This document shows positions 44,401-62,486 of a stretch of DNA of 64,000 nt, piece by piece. Position 1 is the first letter of the stretch; every line of letters begins with the position of its first letter. The position numbers and the translations under genes were made by a program. Below the pieces are notes generated by a model. That model searched no databases. It was not told the origin of the DNA and saw nothing but the letters and a program-made list of their open reading frames with translations. Source of the stretch: Notospermus geniculatus (taxonomy: Eukaryota; Nemertea; Pilidiophora; Heteronemertea; Lineidae); contig NMRB01000469.1 of the NCBI GenBank assembly GCA_002633025.1, positions 10,595 through 74,594 of the forward strand, read 5' to 3'.

Positions 44401-46668
44401 AACGCTCGAAAGCATTGTTCTGCATCGTTGGTCACGGTGTGGAAACAATGCTTTCGAGCATTTCCGTGGACGGAAATGCTCCAATGGAAAGCCACCCTAC
44501 ATGTATACGTCATTCTGAGGGAATATTTCAGCTGTTTCCCATTTTCCTCCCACAAAACAATATTTTGGAAATAGTTCATCCATTGATCAAGCAATGTATT
44601 TTTCTAAATTCTGTTGAGCGTACCCTATCCAACTGGATGCCCAAAATTCATATATTTCCTAGGAGTATCATGTCAGATGCCCAGCCCTTGACTTTTAAGC
44701 CTAGCGAACATCGGCCTTGCGATTGGTGGAAGCAACTGAATGCAACAGTCGCTATCGATGTACCGGTATGTGTTCTGCACACATCGGTTAGGACAGGTCA
44801 TGAGGAACTTTGGAGCTGTCAGAGGCCGCTACGAGTTAGCCGTCCCAGAACGTCATGAAATTTGACGTCACAGGGCAGAAATGCATGCCACAACGTCGTC
44901 CATAATGACGTGGGCGCCGTGGCTCACGCACTTGACGCCAAATTTTGCAACGTTCTAGGACCGGTAACAGGCGGCCTCTTACGGCCACCGACGGCAGAAA
45001 AGTTCCCCATTGCAGCAACAAGTGGCACAATCCAGTCTTCAATCTGGAGTGCGCACATGTGACAGGCAATGGTATTGAATGCCACATGGAAATTGCCGAT
45101 GTCTTCCGATCAGACCACTTGGGGAGTCATGTGATAAAAACATTCACATGACAGGTATGCTCCAGAAACGAGGAAATTCATTGCCAGCGCATATACATCG
45201 GAAGCGACTGAAGACGACTAGAAGCAACTGTTGGCAATGAGTAGAACATGAGCAACTGGCTGGAACTAGCAGCAACGGTCAGCAATAGCGTTGCCGGTGC
45301 GTGTACATCAGTCTGTTAGTGTGAGCATCTGGATAAGTTGCTGCTGGTTCCAGGTAGTCGCCAACCGTTGCCGGAAACGCCATTGCCGGTAGTTGCTTCC
45401 AGTCACGAGGCTGATGTACACTAGGTTTTAGTGTTCCTGCCAAAAGTGAACAGTGTCAGTGATGTTTATAAAGTTTGCCACACGAAGCTGACATAAAGTC
45501 TGTCTGTGCCAGAGGCGGCTCTCTGTACCTACTTGGGTTTGGCTGCAGAACAGCCTCCATAGCAGCAAGCATCTTTTCTGTCCATGACTTTGTTTGATCT
45601 GCCCGCTGTAGAAGGTTCTCAAAATGTGCATCAAGTTCCGTTTTCTCAGCACTTCCTAATTTCTCCTCAGTGTACTGGAACAAAATAGATACAAGCATAA
45701 ATGGGGAACCGGAGGAACTAACGTCACGACGTGGCGCTGCGAACGGTGCAACCGAAACTTCTTTTTTCTACGTTATTTCCATTTATTTATGGCGTGAAAA
45801 CAACCCTTTCGTTTCGGCCGCCTGGCATTATGCACTGTCTTGTAGGAGATGAAAATTTCTGCATTTTTCAGGGCTTTTTTCCTTAAAATGAAGAGATAAG
45901 ATGGCGATAATGGCAACGTCTTTATCTCATTATTCCTGTAGATAAATGTACAGCTCATTTTTTCATGACGCAACGTCAACACTTAAAACGACGTCAATGA
46001 CGTCGCTTCGGTCGCACTGCTCGCAGCGCCCACCTGTGGGGATAAAACGGCACGTGGGTTCCTCATCACAGCAACAGGAATGAAAGGGAGCCAGGTGGGT
46101 AGTGGTTCGGGTCTCCAACTAGCGGTCGAAGGGGTCCCGGGTTCAAAACCCAGAAATAAATGGAAATAACATTAGAAAAAAGAAACTTCAGTCGCACCGC
46201 TCACACAGCGCCATGTCGTGACGTTAGTTCCTCCGCTCCGGTTCCCCATTTGATCAAAATCAAACCAAACAGAGTGGTTTATCATGTTATTTGGGGCCAA
46301 GAAAAGTAAATGGAAATACTGTTAGAAAATAGGAACCTTAGCCTTTAGGCCTAGGCCTACCGGTACACTGACAGTGCCAGGCCAGGCCATGTCTGTCTGG
46401 CGTTGTTAGTTTGCGCCTTGCGGGTTCCTCATTGGAGTCTCCATGCCCCTTCCTTGCCTACATCAGTCATCACACATCATCATGGTAGGCCTATGGGACA
46501 TCATGCATGATCATGTGATGGATGGGTGGATGCAGAATGCATCATGATGATGACATGGATGATGGTGATACAGAGATCTATCCATATGCATGCCCATGAA
46601 TGATGTCTTACCTGCTTAGCTCTGTTAAAAGCTGTGCCTATATCTGCCTTCAATTTATTTAACGCCAT
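5366..46668 (-). CDS. SH3GLB: Endophilin-B (SH3GLB family) N-BAR/SH3 protein, 9 coding exons
   Basis: Cytosolic membrane-curvature protein. Family members bend and tubulate membranes with an N-BAR dimer and recruit proline-rich partners through SH3, acting at mitochondria, Golgi, endosomes and in autophagy. Coding exons in transcript order are 46668-46612, 45674-45533, 42964-42836, 33830-33697, 32857-32765, 15679-15590, 15147-15047, 7967-7787 and 5467-5366. The joined length is 1029 nt (342 residues plus TGA), with every junction in phase and GT/AG sites throughout. Residues 1-19 form the amphipathic H0 helix, about 20-248 the BAR domain (FxEKLG-like start, FGPGTSYG, LLLEGIS, AHHLKCLN), about 249-286 a short linker, and 287-342 an SH3 (VLYDY to YLEL). 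Human paralogues are slightly longer (about 365-395), mostly in the linker, so an unseen alternative linker exon is possible. The paralogue number (B1 or B2) cannot be assigned; the gene is probably the single pre-duplication form. Confidence 0.93.
5511..5621. mobile_element. CAGTGTTTCCACCAG fold-back MITE (hAT-like)
   Basis: Ends CAGTGTTTCCACCAGAGG and CCTGGCAGAGACACTG with a 5-bp duplication CCGGT on both sides. It lies in the last endophilin-B intron. Relatives at 18776-19085, 38191-38324 (partial) and 43833-44082. Confidence 0.75.
5708..5820. mobile_element. CAGGCCTTTCC palindromic MITE with 6-bp duplication
   Basis: Near-perfect palindrome with CAAATG on both sides (5702-5707, 5821-5826). 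Its core, AAAATGTGCATGTGCCTCGC and complement, recurs at 48886-49009. Confidence 0.8.
6319..6514. mobile_element. Palindromic element with GGAAAACCCGGCGGATGTCGC ends (shown as 20-mer core)
   Basis: Ends carry GGAAAACCCGGCGGATGTCG and its complement before GACCGC. The centre has a short palindrome around CATTTCAGCTATTGAAATG. A reversed, more diverged copy is at 23281-23465. Confidence 0.65.
6896..7080. mobile_element. Class I fold-back element (AAAGGCCTGTTTCCACTACA ends)
   Basis: Left AAGGCCTGTTTCCACTACAC, right the complement of GGGCCTGTTTCCACTGCAAC. The arms continue GGATTCCGCTGCGGTTTGCG. Confidence 0.75.
7787..7967 (-). CDS. SH3GLB: Endophilin-B coding exon 8 (linker and first half of SH3)
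   Basis: A Ser/Gly/Pro-rich linker (residues 249-286) leads into SH3 strand A, RRAKVLYDYSALDDTELS, ending TADE before GTATAAG. The linker is short compared with vertebrate paralogues. Confidence 0.92.
8048..8516. mobile_element. Three adjoining copies of the AATATTATTGCACAATATG class I MITE
   Basis: Each ~155-160-bp copy runs from TTAAAGCGGCCYATCCAC through CAATATTATTGCACAATATG, a variable middle (CTTCTGGCATAATGG) and the complementary end. Borders are shared at about 8205 and 8358; orientations differ. They lie in the endophilin-B intron after coding exon 7. Confidence 0.85.
8537..8674. mobile_element. CRE-like-motif MITE (TTAGAGGCCRCC ends), copy 1
   Basis: Ends TTAGAGGCC and GCCCTCTAAC; contains ACGTCATCC and TGACGTCA. 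Family copies at 19350-19542, 44804-45008, 48861-49192 (split) and 56710-56825 share CCACRACGTCATCCATAATG. Confidence 0.65.
9239..9529. repeat. Long hairpin: 110-bp inverted arms, 71-bp loop
   Basis: Arms 9239-9348 and 9420-9529 are reverse complements with only two adjacent mismatches (TTGA against ACGA near 9297-9298). The loop (9349-9419) is unrelated. Its youth and arm length suggest a fold-back MITE or a hairpin RNA source. Endophilin-B would transcribe through it. Confidence 0.9.
9665..9952. mobile_element. Two adjoining AATATTATTGCACAATATG class I MITE copies
   Basis: The first runs to GATCGTGCATTGCCCACC and the second follows directly, ending CGCACGGGCCCCTTAAG. Both have the shared inner CAATATTATTGCACAATATG and its complement. 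Confidence 0.8.
10676..10835. mobile_element. AATATTATTGCACAATATG class I MITE
   Basis: Left end TTAAAGTGGCCTATCCACG, right end complement of TAAAGCGGTTTTCCACGG; 160 bp. Confidence 0.8.
10970..11128. mobile_element. AATATTATTGCACAATATG class I MITE
   Basis: TTTAAGCGGCCCATACACG to the complement of TTAAGCCGCCCATACATG; same interior as the copies at 8048-8516 but reversed. Confidence 0.8.
11129..12153. other. Intron sequence, nothing recognised
   Basis: Endophilin-B intron. No exon, no RNA gene and no repeated element was recognised, apart from two ACTCACTAATAAGTCG-like words near 11290 and 11350. Confidence 0.4.
12154..12440. mobile_element. GGGCGTATTCGAA class II fold-back element, TAA duplication
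   Basis: A 287-bp palindrome from GGGCGTATTCGAATC to GATTTGAGTACGCCC with TAA on both sides (Harbinger-like 3-bp duplication). The arms hold CAACACTCATGCTGACCCAG and CAAGAACGTGTTCTT. Other copies at 20746-21490 and, cut by the window end, 63941-64000. Confidence 0.8.
12703..13278. mobile_element. Class I element with scrambled GCGAT/GGTCG-rich interior
   Basis: Ends TTTAAACATCGCGCACACCT and the complement of TTAAAGCATGGCGCACACCT. The interior is a non-tandem jumble of GCGATTTT, GCGACCAG, GTCGC and ATCGTTGC words on both strands. Confidence 0.65.
13819..13962. mobile_element. Class I fold-back element (TTAAGGCCGGGTTTACATAG ends)
   Basis: Arms TTAAGGCCGGGTTTACATAG and complement of TTAGGCCGGATTTACATAG. 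The centre AACAAAGGTTTCATAGACATG resembles the pair at 2224-2495. Confidence 0.75.
14402..14696. mobile_element. AATATTATTGCACAATATG MITE interrupted by another MITE
   Basis: The outer copy runs TTAAAGCGGTCCATACACC to the complement of TAAAGTGGCCCATACATG. It is split in its AATATT core by an insertion at 14501-14628. Confidence 0.85.
14501..14628. mobile_element. TAGAGT fold-back MITE with 5-bp duplication TAATA
   Basis: 128 bp; ends TAGAGTCTTTTGAAAGC and the complement of TAGAGTTTTTGCAAAGC. The uninterrupted family reads GGCAATAATATTGCC; here GGCAATAATA precedes and TAATATTGCC follows, so TAATA was duplicated. Confidence 0.8.
14727..14870. mobile_element. AATATTATTGCACAATATG class I MITE
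   Basis: TTTAAAGTGGCCTATCCACC start; the right end at ATTGTACGTGGACC lacks the usual GGCCGCTTTAA, so it is slightly truncated. Lies 177 nt downstream of endophilin-B coding exon 7 in transcript direction. Confidence 0.75.
15047..15147 (-). CDS. SH3GLB: Endophilin-B coding exon 7 (end of BAR domain)
   Basis: Encodes AHHLKCLNEFIDAQMNYYAQ and VDLKKNLG, the last BAR helix. It ends after AG of a split serine codon, which fits the next exon exactly. Confidence 0.93.
15186..15530. repeat. 21-bp minisatellite (ATATCAGCAATACGCTGCGGA), about 16 units
   Basis: Fills 345 of the 442 bases of the intron between endophilin-B coding exons 6 and 7. Because 21 is divisible by 3 and the unit lacks stops in several frames, it gives long repetitive open frames on both strands; none joins a neighbouring exon through a splice site. 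Confidence 0.92.
15590..15679 (-). CDS. SH3GLB: Endophilin-B coding exon 6 (BAR domain)
   Basis: Thirty codons include VEFDRQAEVTKLLLEGIS, nearly identical to the family motif. The donor CAC|GTGAGT sits right beside the minisatellite that fills the next intron. Confidence 0.93.
16229..16313. mobile_element. Short palindromic element (GGGGCGTATGCACCAACAAC ends)
   Basis: Arms GGGGCGTATGCACCAACAACGA and the complement ending TGCATACAGCCCT; class II style ends. Confidence 0.55.
16625..16849. mobile_element. CTGTAAAGCAGG MITE with TA duplication, second copy
   Basis: Inverted orientation relative to 4910-5137, same TTTCGCG-rich interior; TA at 16623-16624 and 16850-16851. Confidence 0.8.
17135..17545. 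mobile_element. Degenerate palindromic element with nested AGAGTGCAGCACCTGACG element
   Basis: The outer ends read CCCCGTACATGATAC and the complement of GGCGTACACGATAGG. Inside, 17185-17406 has arms CCAAAAGAGTGCAGCACCTG and its inverted copy, a separate element. A further outer-type copy ends at about 17552-17820. Confidence 0.55.
18595..18715. repeat. Degenerate TACTGG/GGGTAGGTTGGGTTTC short tandem
   Basis: Irregular repeats of TTACTGG and two copies of GGTAGGTTGGGTTTCTT. Confidence 0.55.
18776..19085. mobile_element. CAGGGTCCCCGCCAG element (hAT-like), 5-bp duplication
   Basis: Ends CAGGGTCCCCGCCAGAGGG and CTGGCGGAAACCCTG, flanked by ACTGC on both sides. The interior includes self-complementary runs of 8-9 A followed by T near 18975-19030. 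Confidence 0.7.
19350..19542. mobile_element. CRE-like-motif MITE, copy 2
   Basis: Full-length type: GGAGACTACTGCCATTAG to CTAACCGCAGTGAAGCCTCC, with GTTAGCGGTC..GAACGTCATG and its complement in the arms and GACGTCA at several points. Confidence 0.65.
19930..20158 (-). mobile_element. GACGTCA-rich element (AGCTTGTGCAG ends), copy 1
   Basis: Bounded by AGAGCTTGTGCAGTGGC and GTCATCTGCACAAGCTGTA. The same element lies in the opposite orientation at 56327-56547 inside KAP3 intron 10. Both contain AAGATGGCGGATTTTTCTGT. Confidence 0.65.
20746..21490. mobile_element. GGGCGTATTCGAA class II element hosting two further nested insertions
   Basis: Outer palindrome, ACT on both sides. The middle element (about 20957-21426, TTAA type, second copy at 32059-32281) interrupts the right arm. 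The inner element (21120-21368, CAGGGATGCAA ends) interrupts the middle. Confidence 0.8.
21120..21368. mobile_element. CAGGGATGC fold-back MITE with 6-bp duplication TAGGTG
   Basis: Ends CAGGGATGCAACTC and the complement of CAGGGATGCAAATTC; TAGGTG precedes and follows. The related copy at 32059-32281 has a single TAGGTG, which is the empty site. Confidence 0.85.
21654..22045. mobile_element. Class I element with scrambled GCGACTGG/GCAACT interior
   Basis: Ends TTAAAGCCAGGCGTACATG and complement of TAAAGCCTAGCGTATATC. The interior repeats AGTCGC, GCGACTGG, GGCAACTC in no fixed order, similar in style to 45166-45434. Confidence 0.65.
22467..22613. mobile_element. Palindromic element (TGTCGGGTGACATACC arms)
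   Basis: Arms ATGTCGGGTGACATACCG and GGTATGTCACCCGACAT with an inner GGGATGATATGTCTCCC hairpin. Confidence 0.65.
23281..23465. mobile_element. GGAAAACCCGNCGGATGTC element, reversed copy
   Basis: Reverse-complement relative of 6319-6514; shares TGATCAACAAGGGCTGTCAG and the CATTTCAATAGCTGAAATG centre. Confidence 0.6.
23930..24075 (+). repeat. AATCGGAGCAGTCAG dispersed repeat
   Basis: Same family as 2784-2936; shares GTAGTGACACCTATTGGTCA and GACAGCTCCTATTC. Confidence 0.6.
24296..24511. mobile_element. Class III fold-back element (TTAACCCTTAGAGTGCC ends)
   Basis: TTAACCCTTAGAGTGCC and complement of TTAACCCTTAGAGCGCC, each with TTAA border; AT-rich middle. Confidence 0.7.
24815..24990 (+). mobile_element. 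5'-truncated SINE (second family, tail part)
   Basis: Matches the tail of the SINE at 56840-57115 from GTCGCATGGGACAGTAAGCC to CCCTGACAGAAAAGTCT; the tRNA-like head is absent. Confidence 0.7.
25252..25515 (+). repeat. ~88-bp tandem repeat, three units
   Basis: Three units share GGGGTTAATACCACATGATT and GGCCTACAATCCTTGTTGAA, plus GATATCTTATTAGACCC. Confidence 0.8.
26298..26504. mobile_element. Palindromic element (AAAGGGGCTGTTCATTTTCG ends)
   Basis: Arms AAGGGGCTGTTCATTTTCG and its complement; inner arms CCTTGAGAAAAYGGARAAGC and TGCAAATTGCAG-like core. Confidence 0.65.
27669..27796. mobile_element. Class II fold-back element with TTA duplication
   Basis: GGGCCGATTTCACAAAGGGTG arms, near-perfect for about 50 bp (TTTAAGACTTAGA...), flanked by TTA on both sides (Harbinger-like). 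Confidence 0.8.
28195..28360. mobile_element. Palindromic element (GAGAGTTTTCTTGCAC arms)
   Basis: Left GGGAGAGTTTTCTTGCAC...GGGCAACTC and right complement GAATTGCCCA...AAAAAACTCTCAG. It produces an open frame of about 90 codons that is not a gene. Confidence 0.5.
28741..29042 (+). promoter_or_regulatory. Pyrimidine-rich upstream region and 3' splice-site-like sequence of the TRIM gene
   Basis: About 300 bases of C/T-rich sequence with degenerate CCATCACACCC-like units end in TTCTCTTTGCAG at 29023-29034, then ATACAAAG and the ATG. It reads like the end of a 5' UTR intron, but a promoter in the same stretch is equally possible. Confidence 0.4.
29043..30983 (+). CDS. TRIM-type RING/B-box protein (probable E3 ubiquitin ligase), single coding exon
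   Basis: A 646-residue protein. Residues 16-57 form a C3HC4 RING (C16, C19, C32, H34, C37, C40, C54, C57). Residues 105-146 look like a first B-box (C105, C108, C122, C125, C130, C133, H137, H146) and 162-192 a B-box2 (C162, H165, C173, C176, C184, H189, H192 and a C at 180/181). About 195-330 is helical, charged and coiled-coil-like. The C-terminal ~270 residues are beta-rich and loosely like the NHL-type propeller tails of TRIM2/3/71, but no clear NHL repeats are seen. By family it would join an E2 through the RING and choose substrates through the tail. There is no intron in the coding part. An acceptor-like TTCTCTTTGCAG ends 9 nt before the ATG, so a 5' UTR exon is likely. The gene lies antisense inside the endophilin-B intron between coding exons 5 and 6. 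The orthologue is not identified. Confidence 0.88.
   Translation: MATSIPSEVMPSTNACVVCLEKAERLKVVGLCRHAFCEPCLTKHLKDAKEVFPCPSCQSECPIPSDGIAGLEDLISSEDASSVALTTSEDIQNSVDDAEVPPQNCSVCDTLKVTSNRAVSFCDKCEMFFCEECGDAHRNNTAIKGHVLRAIGAATSDSSGICTQHGRSLKMFCRPCGIPCCGLCVHCNHRDHEVCSVKDMIDAAATELGQVLKFASDIIGDLGIKESGTFSARRAKLDWKEAVTHAVEEKAEQCIDNILQQKAKLLKIVDEDCNTSSEEQYLRDVARFRGEFRPRIEEGTRLLINTAADLNHLKLLNDMKANIEDDFATRFYSLGTAPERPEYRPTRGSSDSILHSRKIFKEESYPVRSIGRMVDDHFSRAEKLHDLQLPADSNIQEIRCLGKFGYAVVCQSGSKEPHYMMMIFDADGKFERAEHDLPAVYGMDVDAHDKIVLLLSGKSVYMFLLKVYDTTGRNAESSQEFLQHKPLSMAISLEGWCNILCEGPGDMRHINVVDLKGNVLQTAKIAYEGIHDHSRIACIGNTIYTMGSSLIGVFRYNAPGKITLLKTLQLPSYGASDIAVDFFHNIFVLMRDQVNHWPWSVHRHTSPTQKLQPSRLTGSSSGKRIHFQSHKLLIAGTHTVTMYRLR
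31231..31560. repeat. AT-rich repeat starting CTCATGGCCAAAAGTAAATGG
   Basis: The start looks like a Tc1/mariner-type terminal sequence (TACACTCATGGCCAAAAGT). No matching inverted end is evident, so it is probably a remnant. Contains an N at 31541. Confidence 0.35.
32059..32281. mobile_element. TTAA-flanked element, uninterrupted copy
   Basis: TTAAAAGAGCACAGTATTGCC to CATCCTCCTTTAA with TTAA at both borders. Gives the empty site for the insertion at 21120-21368. It sits inside or beside a class I element ending GCACTGTGAACAAGGCTTTAG at 32320. Confidence 0.75.
32765..32857 (-). CDS. SH3GLB: Endophilin-B coding exon 5 (BAR domain)
   Basis: Thirty-one codons contain KERKILETKRLDLDACKS, the conserved KRLDLD motif of the BAR long helix. 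Donor GTGGGT is in phase 0. A second AG|GT (GTTTAC) lies just downstream but would add unmatched residues. Confidence 0.92.
33271..33662. mobile_element. MITE with TAAGGCCACAT ends and A/T-run interior
   Basis: Ends TAAGGCCACATAAAAAAA and complement of TTAGGCCACATTTTAAAA, then GGTGATCGTCC on both sides. Starts 34 nt beyond the donor of endophilin-B coding exon 4. Confidence 0.65.
33697..33830 (-). CDS. SH3GLB: Endophilin-B coding exon 4 (BAR domain)
   Basis: Residues 110-154 include ALIKCGQAEMKIG and FLQPLRNFLDSD, matching the family's ALIKCG...LTPLRNF core. It ends in phase 0 at CAG|GTCGGT. Confidence 0.93.
34600..34625. other. Assembly gap beside a poly-G run
   Basis: A G run followed by 12 Ns; the poly-G together with the Ns suggests a collapsed simple repeat. 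Confidence 0.9.
35142..35625. mobile_element. Class III element carrying a nested class III element
   Basis: Outer TTAACCCTTTCGTTACGG and complement, inner (35239-35530) TTAACCCTTTCACTGCG and complement of TTAACCCTTTCGGTGCG; TTAA at all four borders. Confidence 0.75.
36544..36834. mobile_element. Class I element with scrambled GGAGGCAAAA/GCACACGATG interior
   Basis: Ends TTAAGCCTGCCGCACACAAG and complement of TAAAGCGGGCCACACACGAG. The interior shuffles CCGCACACGATG, TTGTCTCC and GGAGGCAAAA on both strands. Confidence 0.65.
37704..38443. mobile_element. Cluster of tRNA-derived SINE copies in both orientations
   Basis: A plus-strand head (37704-37764), a nearly full minus-strand copy (about 37765-38048), another plus head (38055-38153) and a plus tail (38325-38443). 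The last two are one copy split by a CAGTGTTTC-type element at 38191-38324. Heads show A-box GTGGTTNTCACG and B-box GGTTTGAATCC. Confidence 0.75.
39261..39682 (+). mobile_element. AAGGCTCAAAATAA element, copy 1
   Basis: Terminal AAGGCTCAAAATAA inverted ends, ~422 bp. The reverse copy is at 61111-61527. Internal words include GGCCAGCCACGGCTGTC and CAACATGTTCAACAGC. Confidence 0.75.
41346..41509. mobile_element. Class I fold-back element (CTAAAGGCCTGAACCCACTG ends)
   Basis: Both ends CTAAAGGCCYGAACCCACTG inverted; arms continue TGCGTTTTCCCGC. The right end abuts the class II element at 41507. Confidence 0.75.
41507..41639. mobile_element. Class II fold-back element (AGGGTCAAATTCATAACGC ends)
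   Basis: Long near-perfect arms with AGTTCTATCGTTAGAACCG and CTTAGGCCGGTTCCAAGT. The complete version of 1888-1985. Confidence 0.8.
41945..42420. mobile_element. Inverted-end element with TCGTAG-rich scrambled interior
   Basis: Ends AGGGTCCCACTGGCGACTTT and complement of AGTGTCCCACTGGTGAATTT. The interior is rich in CGTAG, TCGCAG and CGACTAT words. Confidence 0.55.
42428..42757. mobile_element. Inverted-end element with TTTACGACGAGTTTGCGA jumble
   Basis: Ends GTGATCCACCGACTTTACG and its complement. The interior contains at least ten variants of TTTRCGACKAGTTTGCGA. Confidence 0.7.
42836..42964 (-). CDS. SH3GLB: Endophilin-B coding exon 3 (BAR domain)
   Basis: Residues 67-109 include MEEYFYDKLEKK and DAGNDFGPGTSYG, which match the endophilin-B BAR core. 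The acceptor is TTTTCAG and the donor is GTATGA. Confidence 0.93.
43357..43546. repeat. Near-perfect hairpin, ~80-bp arms, ~28-bp loop
   Basis: Arms hold GAAGTCACTCTCCAAAAATT, CGGGGTCTTCTTCAGGCTGG and CACTTTCAAGTCGAGCT with their complements; only a few single-base differences. Confidence 0.85.
43833..44082. mobile_element. CAGTGTTTCCACCAG element copy
   Basis: Starts CAGTGTTTCCACCAGAGGG and ends TTCTGGCAGAGACCCTG. No exact flanking duplication. Confidence 0.6.
44365..44496. mobile_element. Palindromic element (GCTTTCCATTGGAGCGTTTCC arms)
   Basis: Arms CTTTCCATTGGAGCGTTTCC and complement of CTTTCCATTGGAGCATTTCC, with CGAAAGCATTG inside. Confidence 0.7.
44804..45008. mobile_element. CRE-like-motif MITE, copy 3
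   Basis: Shares GAACGTCATGAAATTTGACG, GTCCATAATGACGTGGGCG and TAACAGGCGGCCTCT with the other copies. Confidence 0.65.
45166..45434. mobile_element. Scrambled GCAACTG/GCGACTG element
   Basis: The right end is the complement of CTAAAACCTAGTGTACATC; the interior has GAAGCGACTG, GAAGCAACTG and GGTTGCCG words like 21654-22045. Confidence 0.55.
45533..45674 (-). CDS. SH3GLB: Endophilin-B coding exon 2 (BAR domain)
   Basis: Residues 20-66 begin YTEEKLGSAEKTELDAH, the diagnostic endophilin-B segment. Of two possible donors, GTAGGT is chosen because it leaves an A that joins exon 3 in frame and matches the human protein length (QPNPSVRMEEY against QPNPNARIEEF). Confidence 0.92.
45702..46063 (+). mobile_element. 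GGAACCGG-ended element, copy 1
   Basis: Runs from GGGGAACCGGAGGAACTAAC to AACGGCACGTGGGTTCCTCA. The second copy is at 61694-62058. A reversed fragment of its left end follows at 46190-46245. Confidence 0.65.
46087..46152 (+). mobile_element. tRNA-like SINE head fragment
   Basis: GGGAGCCAGGTGGGTAGTGG and a B-box GGGTTCAAAACCC; only the head is present. Confidence 0.55.
46612..46668 (-). CDS. SH3GLB: Endophilin-B coding exon 1 (N-terminal H0 helix)
   Basis: Encodes residues 1-19, starting MALNKLKADIGTAF, an amphipathic stretch where the family's membrane-inserting helix lies. The donor is CAG|GTAAG. No upstream in-frame ATG was seen close by. Confidence 0.85.
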
Positions 46669-48392
46669 GATGATCACGTCTGATGCACAAATACGGAATG
46701 AATCAACCCAAACGAGCAGGAGAAAGGCACAGCTGTTGATGACATGGACAGGATGCTTCCTGATATTGGTTCACGCAATCAAAATTAGATGTCGCCACCT
46801 ACCGGTCCGATTCTCTAGACTGGTTCGCTACCCGTTCGACGGTGGCGCGGCTCGAGGACAGGGGACGAGGTTGGGTTTACGGTCGTTTCGTTACACGGCC
46901 TTTTCGTTCAGTCAGTTCGTTACATTGTTTGGTCGTTTCGTCACACGGGTTTGGTTGTTCCGTTACCGAATTTGTGGCGAATACTGCGTTCTAACTTTAA
47001 TTCAAGACTTTTTCTTAAGGTTAGTGTCCCCGATCTTTCCATATTTCTGTCTATCAGTGGCTGTGTGTGAAACTTGATACTAATAGACCGGGGGCCTAGA
47101 CTGTTAATTTTTTTTCTTGCAACGTAGGCCTAAACAGAACGCTGGGATACGGCCGCCCCGGCCCCCTCCCACTCCGGCCTTAATTTTGCTTGTTCCTGAG
47201 TTTGAAAAGGACCCCCTTATGGAAGGAACCAAGGGAAATTTTCCACCCCTTTCTGCGGCTTTTTTCATCCAATTAGACCCCTTAATGGAAGGAACCAAAG
47301 ACATTTTCACCCCTTTTTCGGGATTTTTCATGCAATTAGACCCCCAATTGAAGGAACCAAGGCATTTTCACCCCCTTTTTTACAAGCTTTTTCATTGAGA
47401 ATAGGACTTTCATAAATACCCCTTTTTATTATTTTTCCGGGAAGAGAACCTTGACCCCCTTTTTAAGAATTGTTCGGGAGAAAACTGAGTCATTCAAAGT
47501 AACGCGTTTTTCGGGAATTTTTTCCCGAACAATGCTGCCGAAAAGAAAATTGGAACGAGCATGCGGTATGACCCCTGAGTGGATGGGGCGCGGGGGGGGC
47601 GTCGTTCCAGTCTTGCACCATGCACTTGGGTTCCGTCTTTGGCGTTCAACTCCCGCGGGGCGCGACCTTGCTCACTGCTCGATTCAAAGTGATAACTTCA
47701 GTTATTTTTAATCTGTTCCATTTCCCATTGGATTCCGCTTACTCAAATTCCTTCCCTCTCCAGGCGCTCATCTTCCAACATAGTCCCTCAACATGGGCGT
47801 GCCCCGCCGAACATGCCGAACGCGTGCTTCCCGCTGAATTCTGCGGACGCGCTTCTAGTTTGGCGCCAAAAATTTGGGGGTAAAAGCGCCGAAAACGTGA
47901 TTTGCTGGCACCTGGGCAGGCCAAATTGAACTTTCTTTTTACTGAAAATCAGAGGTCTGATTTATATATGCCTTCCAAAATTTTTGCTGCTCGGCGGCTA
48001 ACGGGGGGGGGGCGTGCGGCGGAATGCCCTTGGATCCGCCACTGAACCAGTGTTAACTAGTATCAAGTTTCACACAACAGCCAATAAGAAAAAAATCGTG
48101 AATTAAAGTTAGAAGGCATTAAATTCGGTAGCGAAAGAGTGTCAGCGAAACGAGCAAACGACCAAACCCGTGTAACGAAACGAGCGAACAACTGTCACGA
48201 AAAGGCCGTGTAACGAAACGACCTGATAAAATTTCCCTGGGACGAGGTTTGGCGTCTAGGCCATCTGGTGACGGCATTGTAAACGAACTGTGTGAATTCC
48301 ATTTCAATGATCATGGCCAGCTGAAGTGACAGATCGGAAACACTGCGAATTATTTCCCCATTGTAACCGTCTTCTGAATCATTTAGTTGGCG
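46669..48392. promoter_or_regulatory. Divergent promoter region between endophilin-B and KAP3, split by a transposon
   Basis: The two genes are head to head. Unique sequence is confined to 46669-46872 (endophilin side) and 48250-48392 (KAP3 side); the middle is a mobile element. Neither side shows a clear TATA box at a convincing distance. The 5' UTR ends are not visible, so any transcription start is inferred only. Confidence 0.6.
46873..48238. mobile_element. Non-autonomous Mutator-like element with long terminal inverted repeats
   Basis: Inverted arms of about 180-200 bp (46873-47085 and 48045-48238) share GGTCGTTTCGTTACACGGCC near the ends and AAACTTGATACTA inside. An 11-bp direct repeat GGGACGAGGTT flanks it (46862-46872 and 48239-48249). 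Long arms plus a 9-11-bp duplication are typical of Mutator-like elements. The interior has three ~66-bp units around GGAAGGAACCAAGG (about 47195-47400) and no transposase. Confidence 0.75.

Positions 48393-62486
<14,094 letters not shown>

Noticed and set aside
44334-44858. A 174-codon open frame
   Set aside because: It starts in a palindromic element and runs into a MITE; composition is not protein-like.
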